NCBI RefSeq assembly: GCF_000699445.3
Contig: NC_067202.1
Location: 10,535,458-10,599,457 of the forward strand
Length of the DNA: 64,000 nucleotides
From: Schistosoma haematobium
Taxonomy: Eukaryota; Platyhelminthes; Trematoda; Strigeidida; Schistosomatidae
Direction of reading: 5' to 3'
Position 1 is the stretch's first letter, and every line of letters begins with the position of its first letter. Below the pieces are notes generated by a model. That model was not told the origin of the DNA and ran no database searches. It was given only the letters and a program-made list of their open reading frames with translations. Made by a program: the position numbers and the translations under genes. Of this stretch, positions 36,237 to 48,482 are shown in pieces.

Positions 36237-38829
36237 TGATAAATAAAAGTTAACAAAGTGTTTAGTGTTTTGTAGAAAAAATAAAGGAATGTGATGTAAA
36301 CTTTTCAATTTCTTGATATCAATAACAACCAGAACAAACAGACGAACTAACAAATAATCATAATTAGTAGTAATAGGATACGTAAATGTATAGTAAATAA
36401 ATAAGTTTACAGAAGACACCACACGAAAAGAATATTGACTGATTTTATTGTTTACTCAGCTGTCATTATGATATACTCTTTATCATGATTATATATATAG
36501 CTGAATACATGCATGTAGATAAGCAATTATTGTTCAGTAGTAGTATTGGTATCAGCAACAGTAGTATAGCAACAATGACATGGTTATTTAAATAATATTC
36601 CCTACACATACTGATATAAACTAACTAGGTTAATAGTCCTTTTGAAAAAAATATATTTGGCTACTACTATAAGTAGCATCATCATCGTTATCTTTGTAAT
36701 AATAATAATAATAATGATTATTATTATTATTATTATTATAACTAATCGAGTATTATGTACAGATGTTTTGATGATAAGACTGTTTTCATGTAGTTTACAT
36801 AAGTGAGAAGATGTACTCACACAAACACACAGAAGGATGTTGAACGAGGCAAGGCTTAAACTTTTACAAGTCGACTTTGAGAAAAATCATGACCTAATTT
36901 AAAGAAATCTAACGATAACTTAAGATGATTTATAGCATAAATATATAGATATATTTTAAATTACCTGAATTGACAGATAATAAGACATCGATTCGTAATT
37001 CATAATATGAATGTTCTACATATGTAATCCAAGTTAACTTAAGACTTTCCACTTCATATGTAGGCCTCGTCACTGGATAAGTTCAATGAATCGATAATGA
37101 AAGTAACTGAGGAGTAGTAGTCTAAGACTCGTCACTTTGTGCACATTGTTGACGCTAAGAAGAATGTTAATCTTTTTTTATATTTCATAACCAATTAGTC
37201 CTATAATAATACTGTGTGCTTGGAGAGTAATGAAATATTCACTAATAACTTGTTTGAAGAAGTGAATTCAGTCAAATTAGGAAAGTGAATATCTTTTTAC
37301 TGATGCTTCTGTATGATAACTGTGTTGCATTGATAGCAATGAGAAAAGTAAACGCATATATTTCAAGTTAATCTAAGCACAGTATTTCAATTTCGTTAGA
37401 GTTTACAGATCTTTTATTAGCACAAATGTAACGAAATTCCCTAATACTAGAGACTCATATCTATGCTTAAGGATACAATAATTTATTCTAAAACAACAAT
37501 GTTACAAGTTAAAAGTTTTTATTTCAGTTATTAATTCAGGTTAACAAGAGTTAAAAATGTAAAAGATACTTCGGTACAGAACAATTGAACGATACGAGTA
37601 TCGAGCTCTTCCCAGCTTGTTACTTGGAAGACGAACAAGGTAGACGATAATATTAGTTTAAAAGAATGATTAAATTGATCATAGGAAAAGGTAAATGAAT
37701 TTGAAGCAGTTAGGTTGATTATATGGGGGGGGAAATAATTCACATGGGCTGGGGAGATGTGTGGCTACCAGTGCTTGATCAAGAGATTCCATCTAATAGT
37801 GTCTCTCAAAAACTAGAGTTATTTGAAGCTACACGGGTAATTCATGCAGTGAATAAAACAAGTTAATGAGAAAAGTATGAATTTCATACTAACCATGGAT
37901 CTCATTTTTTTCAAAGTGTTATGAAGTAATGTTTAACTGCAAAATCATTATACGTCAAAGAAAATCATGAACTTCTACTTCTTTTGAGTTTTATTAAGCT
38001 CCAGTTAATCGATACATGTAGTCTTATATAATATTCAGGTCATAACTTTTATGTTTCAGTAATGAACGCAGTAAGTATAGACTAACAGGTTGGTAGCCAG
38101 TTCAGATCAGAATCAAACTATTTTGCATGCTTTACTTTTACCACCTTCAAATTCGAAGATCATAGTTTTATCAGGACATCAGGAGAATTATCACCGTCAA
38201 TTTCTACACGATTTCAGATATTCACTGTTCACGAAAGACAACTAGCAAGAAATTTAGTTCTGGCGTTTCTTGCCGTTGTCTCTAAACAACCTATAGTTTA
38301 ACATAGTGTACACGATGTCCAGTTATCTAAAACACTGGTTGTATTGCAATTTGATCGATAGAATTCATTCACCACTCAATGATATAAAAACATCAAGTCA
38401 ATCTGACTGACTGGTTCACCACTTAGTGATCAACCAAAATTATTCTCAGTTTAAATTAATTATTACAAATCTCCGAACCAAAAGTATCAATATACGTACA
38501 TTCATTTAAAAGTTAGGTATCAAATGCTACAAAGTAACAATTAACTTTGTGAAATATATGATGGTCATAAAACCAACAATAAGATTTCATTTCTATACAC
38601 TTTATCATCAATATAATTTACAGAAGTTGATTTTAAATAAAGCAGATATATATATGAGCTTGGGAAGTACAAAGAAATAAACTGATTTACACTGAATTCA
38701 ATGCACTTCTTCACTAGAAATGCTTTAATTCAAAAACTAAACAAACTGATCACTGGGACTTGAGAATCTCATAAACTATGTAAAAAGCAATTTAAACAAT
38801 TTAAGTTATTTTAATTTTTAAGGTGAAAA
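36237..38829. other. AT-rich stretch with AAT/ATT palindrome
   Basis: 36698-36739 is (AAT)n joined to (ATT)n, a perfect AT palindrome. A minus-strand frame near 37.53-37.74 kb was examined and not accepted. No repeat family seen. Confidence 0.4.
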
Positions 38830-39000
38830 TTGATAGTTTCTGGGTTTGAATCTCGCGATGCGGGGTCGTGGATAAGCATTGCTGAGGAGTCCCACAATAG
38901 GACGAAACGGTCGTCCAGTGCTTCTAGGTTTCCCATGACAGTCTAGATTCAACTGACCCATGATCTCAATTATTGAAAAATTTTCAATTGGATTTCAGTT
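38830..39000 (+). mobile_element. Family A retroposon with intact ribozyme
   Basis: 5'-truncated copy starting near the B box (GGGTTTGAATCTC), then the ribozyme and 3' end. It is the only copy in the window whose ribozyme shows no defect by eye. Confidence 0.85.
38876..38921 (+). ncRNA. Hammerhead ribozyme, type I, predicted intact
   Basis: Stem I GCATTG/CAGTGC, core CTGAGGA (fits CTGANGA), stem II GTCC/GGAC around CACAATA, then GAA, and a minimal stem III ACGG/TCGT with no loop. Cleavage is predicted between 38915 and 38916 (after GTC). Such loop-less stem III forms are known in schistosome and other metazoan retroposons and usually cleave as dimers. Activity not tested. Confidence 0.8.
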
Positions 39001-39029
39001 TGTATACCAATAGTTTAGTAATATTTAAT

Positions 39030-39502
39030 ATTTCTTTATTTAAACACGTAAATATTGGTACAAAGAGACACCGAATACATATACGCCACACAAGTCACTT
39101 CATTTGTGCGTGAGTTGTGATACTACCCGGGTATGCAAACCAAAGCACGGGGTTTTCTTAGGGAGGCCACGTCCGTAGCCTTCGACCTAAAAGTCTGATC
39201 CATAAGGCAGTGAAGAAACGTAAGGATATTCAGTCTGATGGTAGCCAGTGACCAACGGTCGGTTCATATACCATTTGTTCCTTCAGAATACTGGAGCCCA
39301 TATACACCATCGGTTTGGAATAATGATTTTCCAACTCCCCTAGGTTGATATTCATGTCCACCAACCCCGTTAAAGCGCTGGACATTCGCTTTTCATCCTC
39401 TGAATTTCGTAAAGAACATTAATGCCACGAGAAGGCAGTGAGTAGTACTTCCCTGTCAGTGGCTGTATACGCGGGGCCATATGAGAGCTAACTCTGGCCA
39501 CC
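39030..39502 (-). mobile_element. 0.5-kb AAAT-tailed repeat, copy 1
   Basis: Minus-strand copy of an unclassified retroposon-like repeat also at 47.96 and 53.49 kb. Its 3' end (left) runs into TTTATTTAAAC. It holds a 51-codon frame (39385 down to 39230) beginning MSSALTGLVDMNINL, open in all three copies. Could be the 3' part of a non-LTR element, but no RT motif is present. Confidence 0.75.
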
Positions 39503-39744
39503 CTTGGCTGTACCAGAAGATGTAGTAACCAGTATAAAATCTTTAAAGTTAATTTTAACGTTACTCAACTTCACTGGTATGGTGTAATTCTACACTGTCA
39601 ACTGCTGTTTTACTGTACTAATAAATTTATTTGTAGCATGAAACATGAGATGATCTGCATATCATAATTTAGAATCAAATTCAACTGGTTACTCTTTTTT
39701 AATGAGACATAATCAAATTAACCAAAACGATTTATAAGAAAAAA

Positions 39745-39910
39745 TGGATAGTGGGTAGCAGTGGAATCCAGGACACACGTTTCGTCCCATTTGAGTCTCG
39801 TCATCTGGATGTACCTACATGTCACAGTTGACGTTCAGTCCGGCATTCCGTTATCCACATAGTTACTGAGTCCTGACAGCCACCTGCTTGTGCAGTTGGG
39901 TGAAGTGAAT
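39745..39910 (-). mobile_element. Smα copy, no tail
   Basis: Minus-strand ribozyme and tRNA-like head. The ribozyme core reads ATGACGA (C3 to A) and stem II GACT/GGAC is weak; probably inactive. Confidence 0.8.
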
Positions 39911-40109
39911 TTAACCAAAATGATATTCACACAAATAATGATTACTAACAAGGTAGGAATAATCTACAGGTTGATGATATATTATTTGTCTTTTTGTATA
40001 TTCTATGTGTTGTTAAGAAATGAAAATTCAACAGCATTTCTGAAAATAAATTGAAAACAGTTGACGAACTACTTAAAACCAGGGAGTATTGAATAATTAT
40101 GTTATTTAA

Positions 40110-40190
40110 GACTCTTCAGTGTAATTCACTAACAAATCTACCATGGATCAAAGCCATGAACTTCTGGTTTATGAGTAAGCATGTTGTCAG
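40110..40190 (-). mobile_element. Decayed tRNA-like SINE trace
   Basis: Inverted GACTCTTCAGTGTAATTCAC and a B-box-like ATCAAAGCC keep family A order. Weak. Confidence 0.35.
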
Positions 40191-40194
40191 AATC

Positions 40195-40535
40195 CACATT
40201 TTCAAAAAATGCTAATGTCGTAGTGAATGCGAACACAAGTGGGAATAATCAAATGTATTTGAACACAAAATTACAGAATCTCTCAGTAAAATCTGAGAAA
40301 TACACAGTAAATACTTAATTTGCAAAATATCAATCAATTGTCACAAACTTGACTGTTCCTATGCAAATGTCAATAAATCGTCCAAGACTTCACTGTTCCT
40401 TCACTTTCATATCAATTGCCTTCTATCCCCATTCTTTCTTTCTTGATCTTCTGAACTTTCTGCTGTCAGATATTCTGTTCCTAACTATCGATATGTACTA
40501 CTTATGTCGAGATAAGTAGCCCACACCAAAATATT
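40195..40535 (-). mobile_element. Hairpin-headed repeat, copy 2
   Basis: Minus-strand copy, apparently full length. The 5' hairpin is CTACTTAT (40498-40505) with ATAAGTAG (40512-40519); the other end (near 40200) matches the copy at 58.9 kb (TTCACTACGAC). Confidence 0.75.
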
Positions 40536-43500
40536 TGTTTGAACTGTATTTAAGACATTTAACTCCCCATATTTTTGTATGAAATTGAATAAATATTGTT
40601 TTACTTGAACATACCTTATAAGTACACTCAAATATTTTTATTGTCTTATTATTTCATATAAATTAAGTTGATATATTATATGACATTAGAAAGCGTTATC
40701 TAATGAACTCTCTATAACAAATCATTATTCAATTCATCGGCTAATAACAATTACGTGAAAGAAATGTAAGTAAATACAGCTTTTAGATATAAACAACAAC
40801 AAAAAAGCCCATTTAATAATTTTGTCTACTATTCTAAATGATTACCAGTTGCTATTAGTTACAATCAGGAATCTGAATGACGGTTAAAAAGTAGTATCCT
40901 TTTAAAATTCATGCCCGATTGTGACACTTTTGTATAAACTTAATTAGCATTTTTTTTTCATTTGTGCACATTCATATTTACACCAAACAAAAAAAAGAAA
41001 AAAAACCGATTTTTTTCTTTTTCAAAATGACTGATTTTTCATGACAGAAACCAAATTAATATTTTTTTTCAATTATAAATACTTCTAATATAAGTTAAAA
41101 TAATAATTTCATATTGAAGATAAGTGTCCAGGATCTTCATACAACTAACTGACAAAGTTACACTTTAGGGTTTAATTGTTCAGATCTTCATTTCAGTATT
41201 CTGTTGATGTAACCTAATTGTTGATCAGTGAAAACTTTGTCATTTTCAATGTGATTGAATTCACTAAGTTTCAATTAGAATTATAAATGCACACATCAGA
41301 TAGATATCATTAGTGATATTGGTATATTGAGAATACGTTGAAATTGGAAATGAGAATAATTAGATCTTGATCCAGAAGTTCTCGGTGGAATCATGCTTAA
41401 GGTGATAAAATCTTATATGGTGTCATGTGAGTTCTCATTAGTTTTGCAGTTTAAAAGCTATTACTCAAAATTTGTTTACAGTATTCTTTGATTTCCAGGT
41501 TGATATAATGAAAACAATCTTCAAATTGAATTATTAATCACGAAAATCACCCAATAACCGATGATTCTCCAAATACATTTGAATGTGTGTATTAAATGAT
41601 GGTAATAACCTTTTTACTTGACGTGCGCAACATAATTAGTGTAATTAGTGTTTATAGTCATTTCAGTACAGTATTTTACTGGGTTTTAACTAAAATCAGT
41701 AACTTACGATTAGAACACCTAATTAACCAACTTCTTGTTTTCTAGTGTCATGACTGTCATTCAAAATGTTGATGCCAAGTGAACCTATTTATACAATAGG
41801 TTTATGAACATATGTAAAACGAACGGTTGATCTTCGATGTACACTATTGAGGAGTCAGATGTTGAGACGAAGGAGATTTCCAGGACTTCCTGGTTTTTAA
41901 TGTCTGTCTTACTAAATTCAATATGTGATATGAGACTTCAGATTTAACAATATCCATAGCATCCTATAATAATAGTAATCCAGAATAATATCAGTTCTTT
42001 TTACTCAATGAATTCTTATCAGATTATTACAATCGTATTCGTGTTGAAAGATAATAATATTAAATAATTAACAACAATGACTGAATAAATGAAGTAACAA
42101 GGTTTATCGGTGCTACATATAAACACATGTGATGTCTGGGTCTATAAAAATAATGTTAACACAGTGAGTGAACTAAAAATGAACTGAGACAAAATTACCC
42201 AATATAAATTTAACATTTGGAAAGAAGTAAATAAAAGAATATCACTTCACCATGACAATTACAAATTGACGACTGTTTCTTTCTGGGAGAGCAAGTTTAT
42301 TTCGAGTTTTTTTTAAAATGGGAACTACTTTAACAATCCATGATAAAACTGTGCTGTTTTCTCTATTAATTATTTATAAAGATATAACAAGGATACCAAT
42401 ATGGTGACCATCCCTTAAGTGTTAAGCTTTTCCAGTGTTGAATCATGTATTCTTTAGAACATATTCAGAAATGAGAGCATTTACCTTTCTCCCGTTTGTG
42501 CTATTGTGTTTACCTTAGCATGTACATTTAAATTGATATTTACATTTAACGGTATCGAGAAAAGATGTACAGTCGATATTTATTTGTTTCATACAACAAT
42601 TAACTTCCTGCACTAAAAATGTCATTAGCACCAGATAAGTAATATTTAGTGTAGTACTCGTTCATCAACTTTGTTAATATACTGAAAGGAATTTAATCCC
42701 AGAAAACTATTTTTGCCTTGTCATCTTGAGTATTCTTATATTTTAAAAAAAAATCTAAATTTACTACTCTATTTTAAAGATCAAACCTTTAAACAGTCAA
42801 AAGTTTCAGATTTTCACTCTACTCTACCTTGTAACGTTTCAGAGCTCATTATTTTTTAAAAAAATTTTTATATTTTCGCCAGAGTACTTCTATTCACTGT
42901 CAACTGTCTTATAGTTTTATCTAAAAATTATTTTTTCTAAAAACTCTATTAACGAACAGTTTATTTGGAATTAGCTGTTTGTAACTGATAATAATGTTAT
43001 ACTCTAAGTATCTGTCATTGAAAGATACGTAAGTCTATAATATACAGTATGTTGGGAGTCTTAGGTGATTTTTTGAAGAAATCCTCAGGGGATAGAGAAA
43101 CCTTACAGACAATTCGGTTAGACAGAGATCTTTAGAAACGTTCTGAAGGTGATTGATTATATTGTCGTTTTACTGATTGGAAAACTACGGAATCCGTTAC
43201 CAACTTTGGCATTTTTTTTCCAAAAACTTTTAGAACACTAATGTGATGTAATAATCTATACTTTAATGCAAGAAGTAAAGTTTCTCCTAAACTTTCCGCC
43301 TTCTGTTTTCTATTCAGGGTTAACAAGTATAAGACTGCTGAGGAGTAGGAAACGGTTTCGAAATCGGTGTCTAAGCATTCATTTACAAGATGTATCCAAT
43401 TGCTAATTAGTTTCCTCAAAAAATGGATAAATGTTAACATGGATCATATGTGTCATGAAAATGTGAACTAGTGAGAGCTATAAAATGTAAAAGTGCAACA

Positions 43501-43703
43501 TATGAGTTAAAACATTCATTAAAAAGATCATAATAAAAAGATTCGAACCAAGCACAACATAACAATAATATGAACTGAAGAATTTTACAATTCTAATAAA
43601 GCTATATTAATATAATATAAATAGTAGAGCACTAGTAGCGAAACATTTGGGAAGGCTACTGATTTCCGTTGCTGCTAAGTAAGAAACTCTGTTAAAATAA
43701 ATT
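40536..43703. other. AT-rich; decayed SINE trace 41790-41910
   Basis: The trace has TGTACACTATTGAGGAGTCAG and TTCCAGGACTTCCTGG in family A order. A 102-codon minus frame at 43132-43440 is listed separately. Nothing else recognised. Confidence 0.35.
43132..43440 (-). CDS. Unassigned 102-codon open frame (weak)
   Basis: The longest frame outside mobile elements and the CELF exon. It begins MLTFIHFLRKLISNWIHL and is rich in Leu, Lys and Ser, with an even spread of residues; no domain, signal peptide or splice context is evident. It may be an exon of an unknown gene, a remnant of an unrecognised element, or chance. Confidence 0.12.
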   Translation of the reverse strand: MLTFIHFLRKLISNWIHLVNECLDTDFETVSYSSAVLYLLTLNRKQKAESLGETLLLALKYRLLHHISVLKVFGKKMPKLVTDSVVFQSVKRQYNQSPSERF

Positions 43704-43800
43704 TCTGAGGAGTCTCATACTAGGATGAAACGGCCATCTAATGCTTCCAGACTTTCAATGGTAGTCTAACATTGATCAGCTCATAATCTCAATTAGAATG
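43704..43800 (+). mobile_element. Family A fragment beginning at the ribozyme core
   Basis: Starts exactly at CTGAGGAGTC, continues through GAAACGG and the 3' end. Everything upstream of the core, including the 5' strand of stem I, is absent. Confidence 0.8.
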
Positions 43801-44213
43801 TTTGATAGTTTTTGAATGTAAATTGATCTATCGCTAATTTACAATGAATCTCTTCAAATTGAATAATATTCACTAATCTATTATGTTGATCAGGAAAACA
43901 TGTACATTTACTCAAATACAGTTGCCAGTTTTACTCCAAATATTCTCGTTATTTAATTTCACTACCTAATAAGAACCATTTTACTATTTAATTGAATAAT
44001 AATTTTTATGTAAACACACATATACATATTCGTATGTATGTAAGCATGTGTGTATGTATGTTTGGATGCATTATTCGTGTATAATTGTTAAGAGAGTTAG
44101 TAGTATGATCAGCAGTAATAGTAATAATAGTGTTTAAAAAGAAGTAATAATTATTCCATTAAACTCCATTTAAACAAGTTTTATCCATCAGGATAATTCA
44201 AAAGCATATTAAT
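43801..44213. other. AT-rich stretch, no gene seen
   Basis: TA/CA-rich runs near 44017-44060 and AAT runs near 44120-44135. Confidence 0.5.
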
Positions 44214-44890
44214 GGTAATAATAGTAATGATAATAGTAATAATACTGTAATGAACGAGAACACAGGCGAGGATAACTAATTGTATCTGTTAAGTTCGCTA
44301 CTTGAAGAACGCAGAATACGGTTTACGAATATGACACTTGAACGTTGGAACTTCACTGTCGTAAATCAGAAGACAGAAGAAAAATTTGAGAAGTGTTTTT
44401 TGATAAGAATCGAAATGTACAGAAAATCACGGATATTTATAGATATTAGAATTTGTTAAATCAACATTGTAATTCGGTCAATCCGCGACGAGACATATTA
44501 TGCTACTGTACAATAGTAGCATGCCACGGTGATATTCTAGAAAGCTCCATTATGTTCGGATTGAATGGAAACTCTTCGGCTCCTTTAGGGCCTCTGGTGA
44601 CTCCTTTATAGTTCTTAGAAGCTAACTCAACAGTATCTAAATACAAAATTATAGAATCCCTTGGTCAAATATAAAAACCATATACTGAATACTCCATTTG
44701 AAAATTTCCATCCTTCGTCTTTCATATTCTGTATAATTCTTCCAGTCTTTAATTAATTTCAATTTTCCATTCTATTCTCTTCAACTCGATCTTCTTAGCT
44801 CTCTGCAACCAGGTTTTCCACTTCTAATTGAAGTTACATACCACTTATATGTATTGATATAAGTAGCATACACCACAATACTAGAGACAG
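44214..44890 (-). mobile_element. Hairpin-headed repeat, copy 3, split by an LTR
   Basis: The two parts, 44214-44286 (3' end with an AAT-type tail) and 44633-44890, read as one minus-strand copy when the 346-bp LTR and one target duplicate are removed. The hairpin lies at 44842-44867 (ACTTATAT with ATATAAGT); its stem sequence differs from the other copies but still pairs. Confidence 0.75.
44287..44632 (-). mobile_element. Solo LTR, gypsy-like, copy 3, with target duplication
   Basis: 346 bases, on the minus strand from TGTTGAGTTAGC to GAACTTAACA, flanked on both sides by GTATC (44282-44286 and 44633-44637). A 5-bp duplication fits gypsy-type integration. It has the TATA-like ATCTATAAATATCC of the other copies. 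Confidence 0.82.
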
Positions 44891-45683
44891 AAGCGTGTAT
44901 ATCTATATTGTCTACTTACCAATATATACACTTTATTAATTATTTTCACATACAAACGAATATGTCATTCAATGATTTTCAGTAAATCATTGTAGATATT
45001 TTCTTTCGTAAAAACAAAAATTATGAGTCGATTTTAATAGGACTATACGTATAGTATGGATAGTAATTTAGGATAAAAATCACTAAATCACAACTAAATC
45101 ACTCTTTGGAATTATTATTATTATTATAGGAATGATTATGACTTCCTGATGAAATGACCTCCGCATTTTGAGTAATCACTTATATGTTCATTGATGAGTG
45201 CTTGTATGTGTGTGAGTGTGTGTATTCAACGATTAATTTACCACACCGATTTTCTTTTTTTCCTTTTTCATCATTAAGATAAAGAAAAACATTCCCTTTT
45301 TTCTCATAGTAACTAAAATTTGAATTTTATTTACTCTTTTTTTCTTCTAAATTCTTCCTTACATGTTATCACTTTATTTTTTAAAATAAAACAATAAGAA
45401 ATTCTTTTATATTTCTGTGGCTAAAAATAATAAAACAAGAAGAGAAAAATATTGATGATTAAAATGGTAATGATAAACTGGTTGAGATGAGAAAAGTGAA
45501 AGAAAGAATTTTTAAAAAAATGAAATCAATGGTGTTGACTATGTATTCGTATAATCAATCATGATTGTTTTGAATATCTTAGCGATAGAGTTTCCGGCAA
45601 TTTATGTCAGTAGGACACTCGTTAATTATCTATCTGTCTATCTACCTATATGTGCTTTCTGGTAATAATTTTGTGTTTACAGA
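44891..45683. other. AT-rich stretch, no gene seen
   Basis: ATT run near 45113-45126 and long T/A-rich tracts; no repeat family recognised. Confidence 0.45.
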
Positions 45684-47118
45684 GTATTTGATAGTAACTG
45701 CAAAGATACTCCACATTCTCTTCAGTAAGATTTGGAATGAAGAACAAGTACTAAGAGACTGAAAAGAGGATACCTCATCAAGATACCAAAGAAAGGAGAT
45801 TTCAGTAAATGTGAGAGCTAAAGAAGCATCACTCTTCTTTCAATACTAGGAAAAATCTTCAACAGGGTACTGTTAAACAGGATGAAGGACTCCGTAGACG
45901 TCCAACTTTGAGACCAACAGGCTGGACTCCATTAGGATCGATCGTGTACCGACCAAATCTCAACATTATGGATCGTTGTGGAACAATCAATTGTGTGGAA
46001 TTCATCACTCTACATCAACTCCATTGACTACGAGAAAGCATTTGATAGCATGGACAGAACAACACTATGGAGGCTTCTTCGACGCTACGACATTCCTGAG
46101 AAAATAGTCAATATCATACGGAATTCTTATGATGGATTAAACTGCAAAATCGTGCGTGGAGGACAATTGACAAAGTCGTTCGAAGTAAAGACCGGTGTCA
46201 GGCAAGGTTGCTTACTCTCACCCTTTCTCTTTCTCCTGGTGATCGACTGGATCATGAAGATGTCAACGTCTGAAGGGAAGCGCGGGATTCAATGGACATC
46301 TAAGATGCAGTTGGATGATCTAGACTTCGCAGATGATCTGGCCCTTCTATCCCAAACGCAACAACAGATGCAGGAGAAGACGAACAGTGTGGCAGCAGCC
46401 TCAGCAGCAGTAGGTCTCAATGTATACAAAGGGAAAAGCAGGATTCTCCGATACAACACAGAATGCACCAATCCAATCACAATTGACGGAGAAGATTTGG
46501 AAGATGTAAAAACCTTTACATATTTGGGCAGCATCATTGATGAACAGGGTGGATCTGATGCAGATGTGAAGGCGCGGATCGGCAAAGCAAGAGCAGCATA
46601 TTTACAACTGAAGAACATCTGGAACTCAAAGCAACTGTCAACCAAAATCACGGTCAGAATTTTCAACACAAATGTCAAGACAGTTCTACTGTATGGGGCG
46701 GAAATTTGGAGAACTACGAAATCCATCATCCAGAGGATACAAGTGTTCATTACCAGCTGTCTACTCAAAATACGTCGGATCTATTGGTCAGACACTATCA
46801 GCAACAACCTAGTGTGGGAGAGGACAAACCAGATTCCAGTGGAGGAATAAATCAAGAAGAAGCGCTGGAAGTGGATAGGACACACATTCAGGAAAGCATC
46901 CAAATGCGTCACAAGACAAGCTCTCACATGGAATCCTTAAGGCCAAAGGAGGGGAGGGAGACCAAAGAACACATTACGCCGAGAAATGGAGACAGATATG
47001 AGAAGAATGAACAAGAATTGGATAGAGCTTGAAAGGATGGCCCAGGACAGAGTAAGTTGGAGAATGGTGGTAGGTGGCCTATATTCCATTGGGAGTAACA
47101 GGCGTAAGTAAGTAAGAG
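45684..47118 (+). pseudogene. RTE-type retrotransposon, 5'-truncated reverse transcriptase
   Basis: Largest element copy in the window. In one frame it reads, with stops at a few codons, from an IPKKGDFSK-like RT start (about 45780) through block A (DYEKAFDSMDRTTLW, about 46027), block B (TGVRQGCLLSPFLF, about 46193), the catalytic FADD box (46326-46337), GLNVYKGKSR and FTYLGSIIDEQGG. It continues to the C-terminal [12 protein letters not shown] region and ends near AGTAACAGGCGTAAGTAAGTAAG, the short tandem tail expected of RTE elements. The longest uninterrupted piece is 45978-46850, closed by GAA changed to TAA. Another stop lies near 46939, but the frame continues without shift. The copy lacks the endonuclease. 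Relatively young among the RTE pieces here; it cannot encode a working protein as it stands. Resembles the SR2/Perere-type schistosome RTE elements; exact family not verified. Confidence 0.88.
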
Positions 47119-47447
47119 TATTTGGTACGATAATGAACTTACGTAGTGCACTAAGTGTCAGGGTCTGTTTTGGAACTCAACTAATCATTACGATTTCGTA
47201 ATATTCTATACATTGGGATCTCATAACGTTAAATGGTCGTGAATAAGTGTTTTGTATGAATTGCTCTCAACTCAGGCAAACTATAATCGACTCAGATCTA
47301 AACTGCTCATCAGTGTATTCAAGAAAAGTTACCTTAGTTATGATTTTTTAATTGTGTGTATTACAAACGAAATTTTTTATGTAATTTAAATAGAAATTAC
47401 TTTCTATGGCTTTTGTAAAATATCTGTTGAAGGGTTAACATTAAATT

Positions 47448-47604
47448 TACTTGATGTTGTTTTACTTATATCATCTCATTGTTATTTAGGACTGCAATTG
47501 ATCAGTCTCATGTTGGCATATGTGCATACTGTGTGGATTGCCTCGATATAGCCTTAAGTCACAAGATTTTTAAGCAAAGATGAATAGTGGCTAGCAGTGG
47601 ATAA
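47448..47604 (-). mobile_element. Smα tail and ribozyme edge, left arm of composite
   Basis: Minus-strand Smα tail (inverted CAATTGCAGTCC) running to the sequence eight bases past the ribozyme cleavage position (inverted TCCACTGCTAGCC), where it switches to a plus-strand copy through the shared bases TGGA. Confidence 0.8.
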
Positions 47605-47755
47605 CGCGATGGCGTTTGAAGCAAACGATAATGGGTTAGAGTCCCAGAGTGAACATCAACTCTGAGATTCAGGTACACCCAGCTGACGAGTCCCAAATAG
47701 GACGAAAGGCGCATCCTGGATTCCACTACTAGCCACTATCCATCTTTGCTTAAAA
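47600..47755 (+). mobile_element. Smα retroposon, right arm of composite
   Basis: Plus-strand copy from the A box (GTGGATAACGCGATGGCG) through a B box (GGGTTAGAGTCCC, weakened) and the ribozyme to CTATCCATCTTTGCTTAA. Confidence 0.85.
47671..47730 (+). ncRNA. Smα hammerhead ribozyme, core intact
   Basis: Stem I CCAG/CTGG, core CTGACGA (47683-47689), stem II GTCC/GGAC around CAAATA, GAA, then minimal stem III AGGC/GCAT, which has a G/A mismatch. Cleavage predicted at 47715/47716, after ATC. Same layout as the well-studied S. mansoni hammerhead; the stem III mismatch may reduce activity. Confidence 0.75.
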
Positions 47756-47960
47756 AGGTTAACATTAGCCATAAGATTTAAGTTATGTGTGAAATAATGT
47801 TGAATTATTATTTATTTAATTGGTCCTAATTGATATCGTATTGCATACTCATTTACACGTATATTTAGTCATCTAACCAACTCGCTAATTTGTCTTATTG
47901 ATAAATCCCTTGCAAGTTTAGTTAAAAGTAGTTATCAAACTGATTTTGTAGTCAGTAATG

Positions 47961-48482
47961 CCCTCAAATGTCCTGGTACGGTCGAGAGTAAGGAGAATCC
48001 GCTCTCCCTTTCAAAATGCTCTCACATGGCCACGCGTATACAGCCACTGACAGGGAAGTACTACTCACTGCCTTCTCGTGGCATTAATGTTCTTTACGAA
48101 ATTCAGAGGATGAAAAGCGAATGTCCAGCGCTTTGACAGGGTTGGTGGACATGAATGTCAACCTAGGGGAGTTGGAAAACCCTCATTTCAAACCAATGGT
48201 GAATATGGCCTCCAGTATCCTGAAGGAACAAATGGTATATGAACCGACCGTTGGTCACTGGCTACTATCAGACTGAATTTCCTTACGTTTCTTCACTGCG
48301 TTATTTATCAGACCTTTAGGTTGAAAGCTCCGGATGTGGCCACTAAGAAAAGCACGTGCTTCGGTTTGGGAACCCGGAAAGTATCACAGCCCTCAAACAA
48401 ATCTAATGAGATTTGTGTGGCGCATATGTATTCGGTGCCCCCTTATACCAATATCTGTGTGTTCAAATAAATAAATAAATAA
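47961..48482 (+). mobile_element. 0.5-kb AAAT-tailed repeat, copy 2
   Basis: Plus-strand copy, starts near CTCTCCCTTTCAAAATGCTC and ends in (AAAT)n at 48466-48482. The 51-codon frame is at 48121-48276, starting MSSALTGLVDMNVNL and ending with TGA. Confidence 0.8.

Noticed and set aside
37531..37743. Minus-strand frame containing SWEELDTRIVQLF, suggestive of a conserved exon
   Set aside because: No clear splice donor follows the motif, the rest of the frame is unlike protein, and no family could be named with confidence.
46289..46768. 159-codon minus-strand frame over the RTE copy
   Set aside because: Antisense shadow of the reverse transcriptase frame at 45978-46850.
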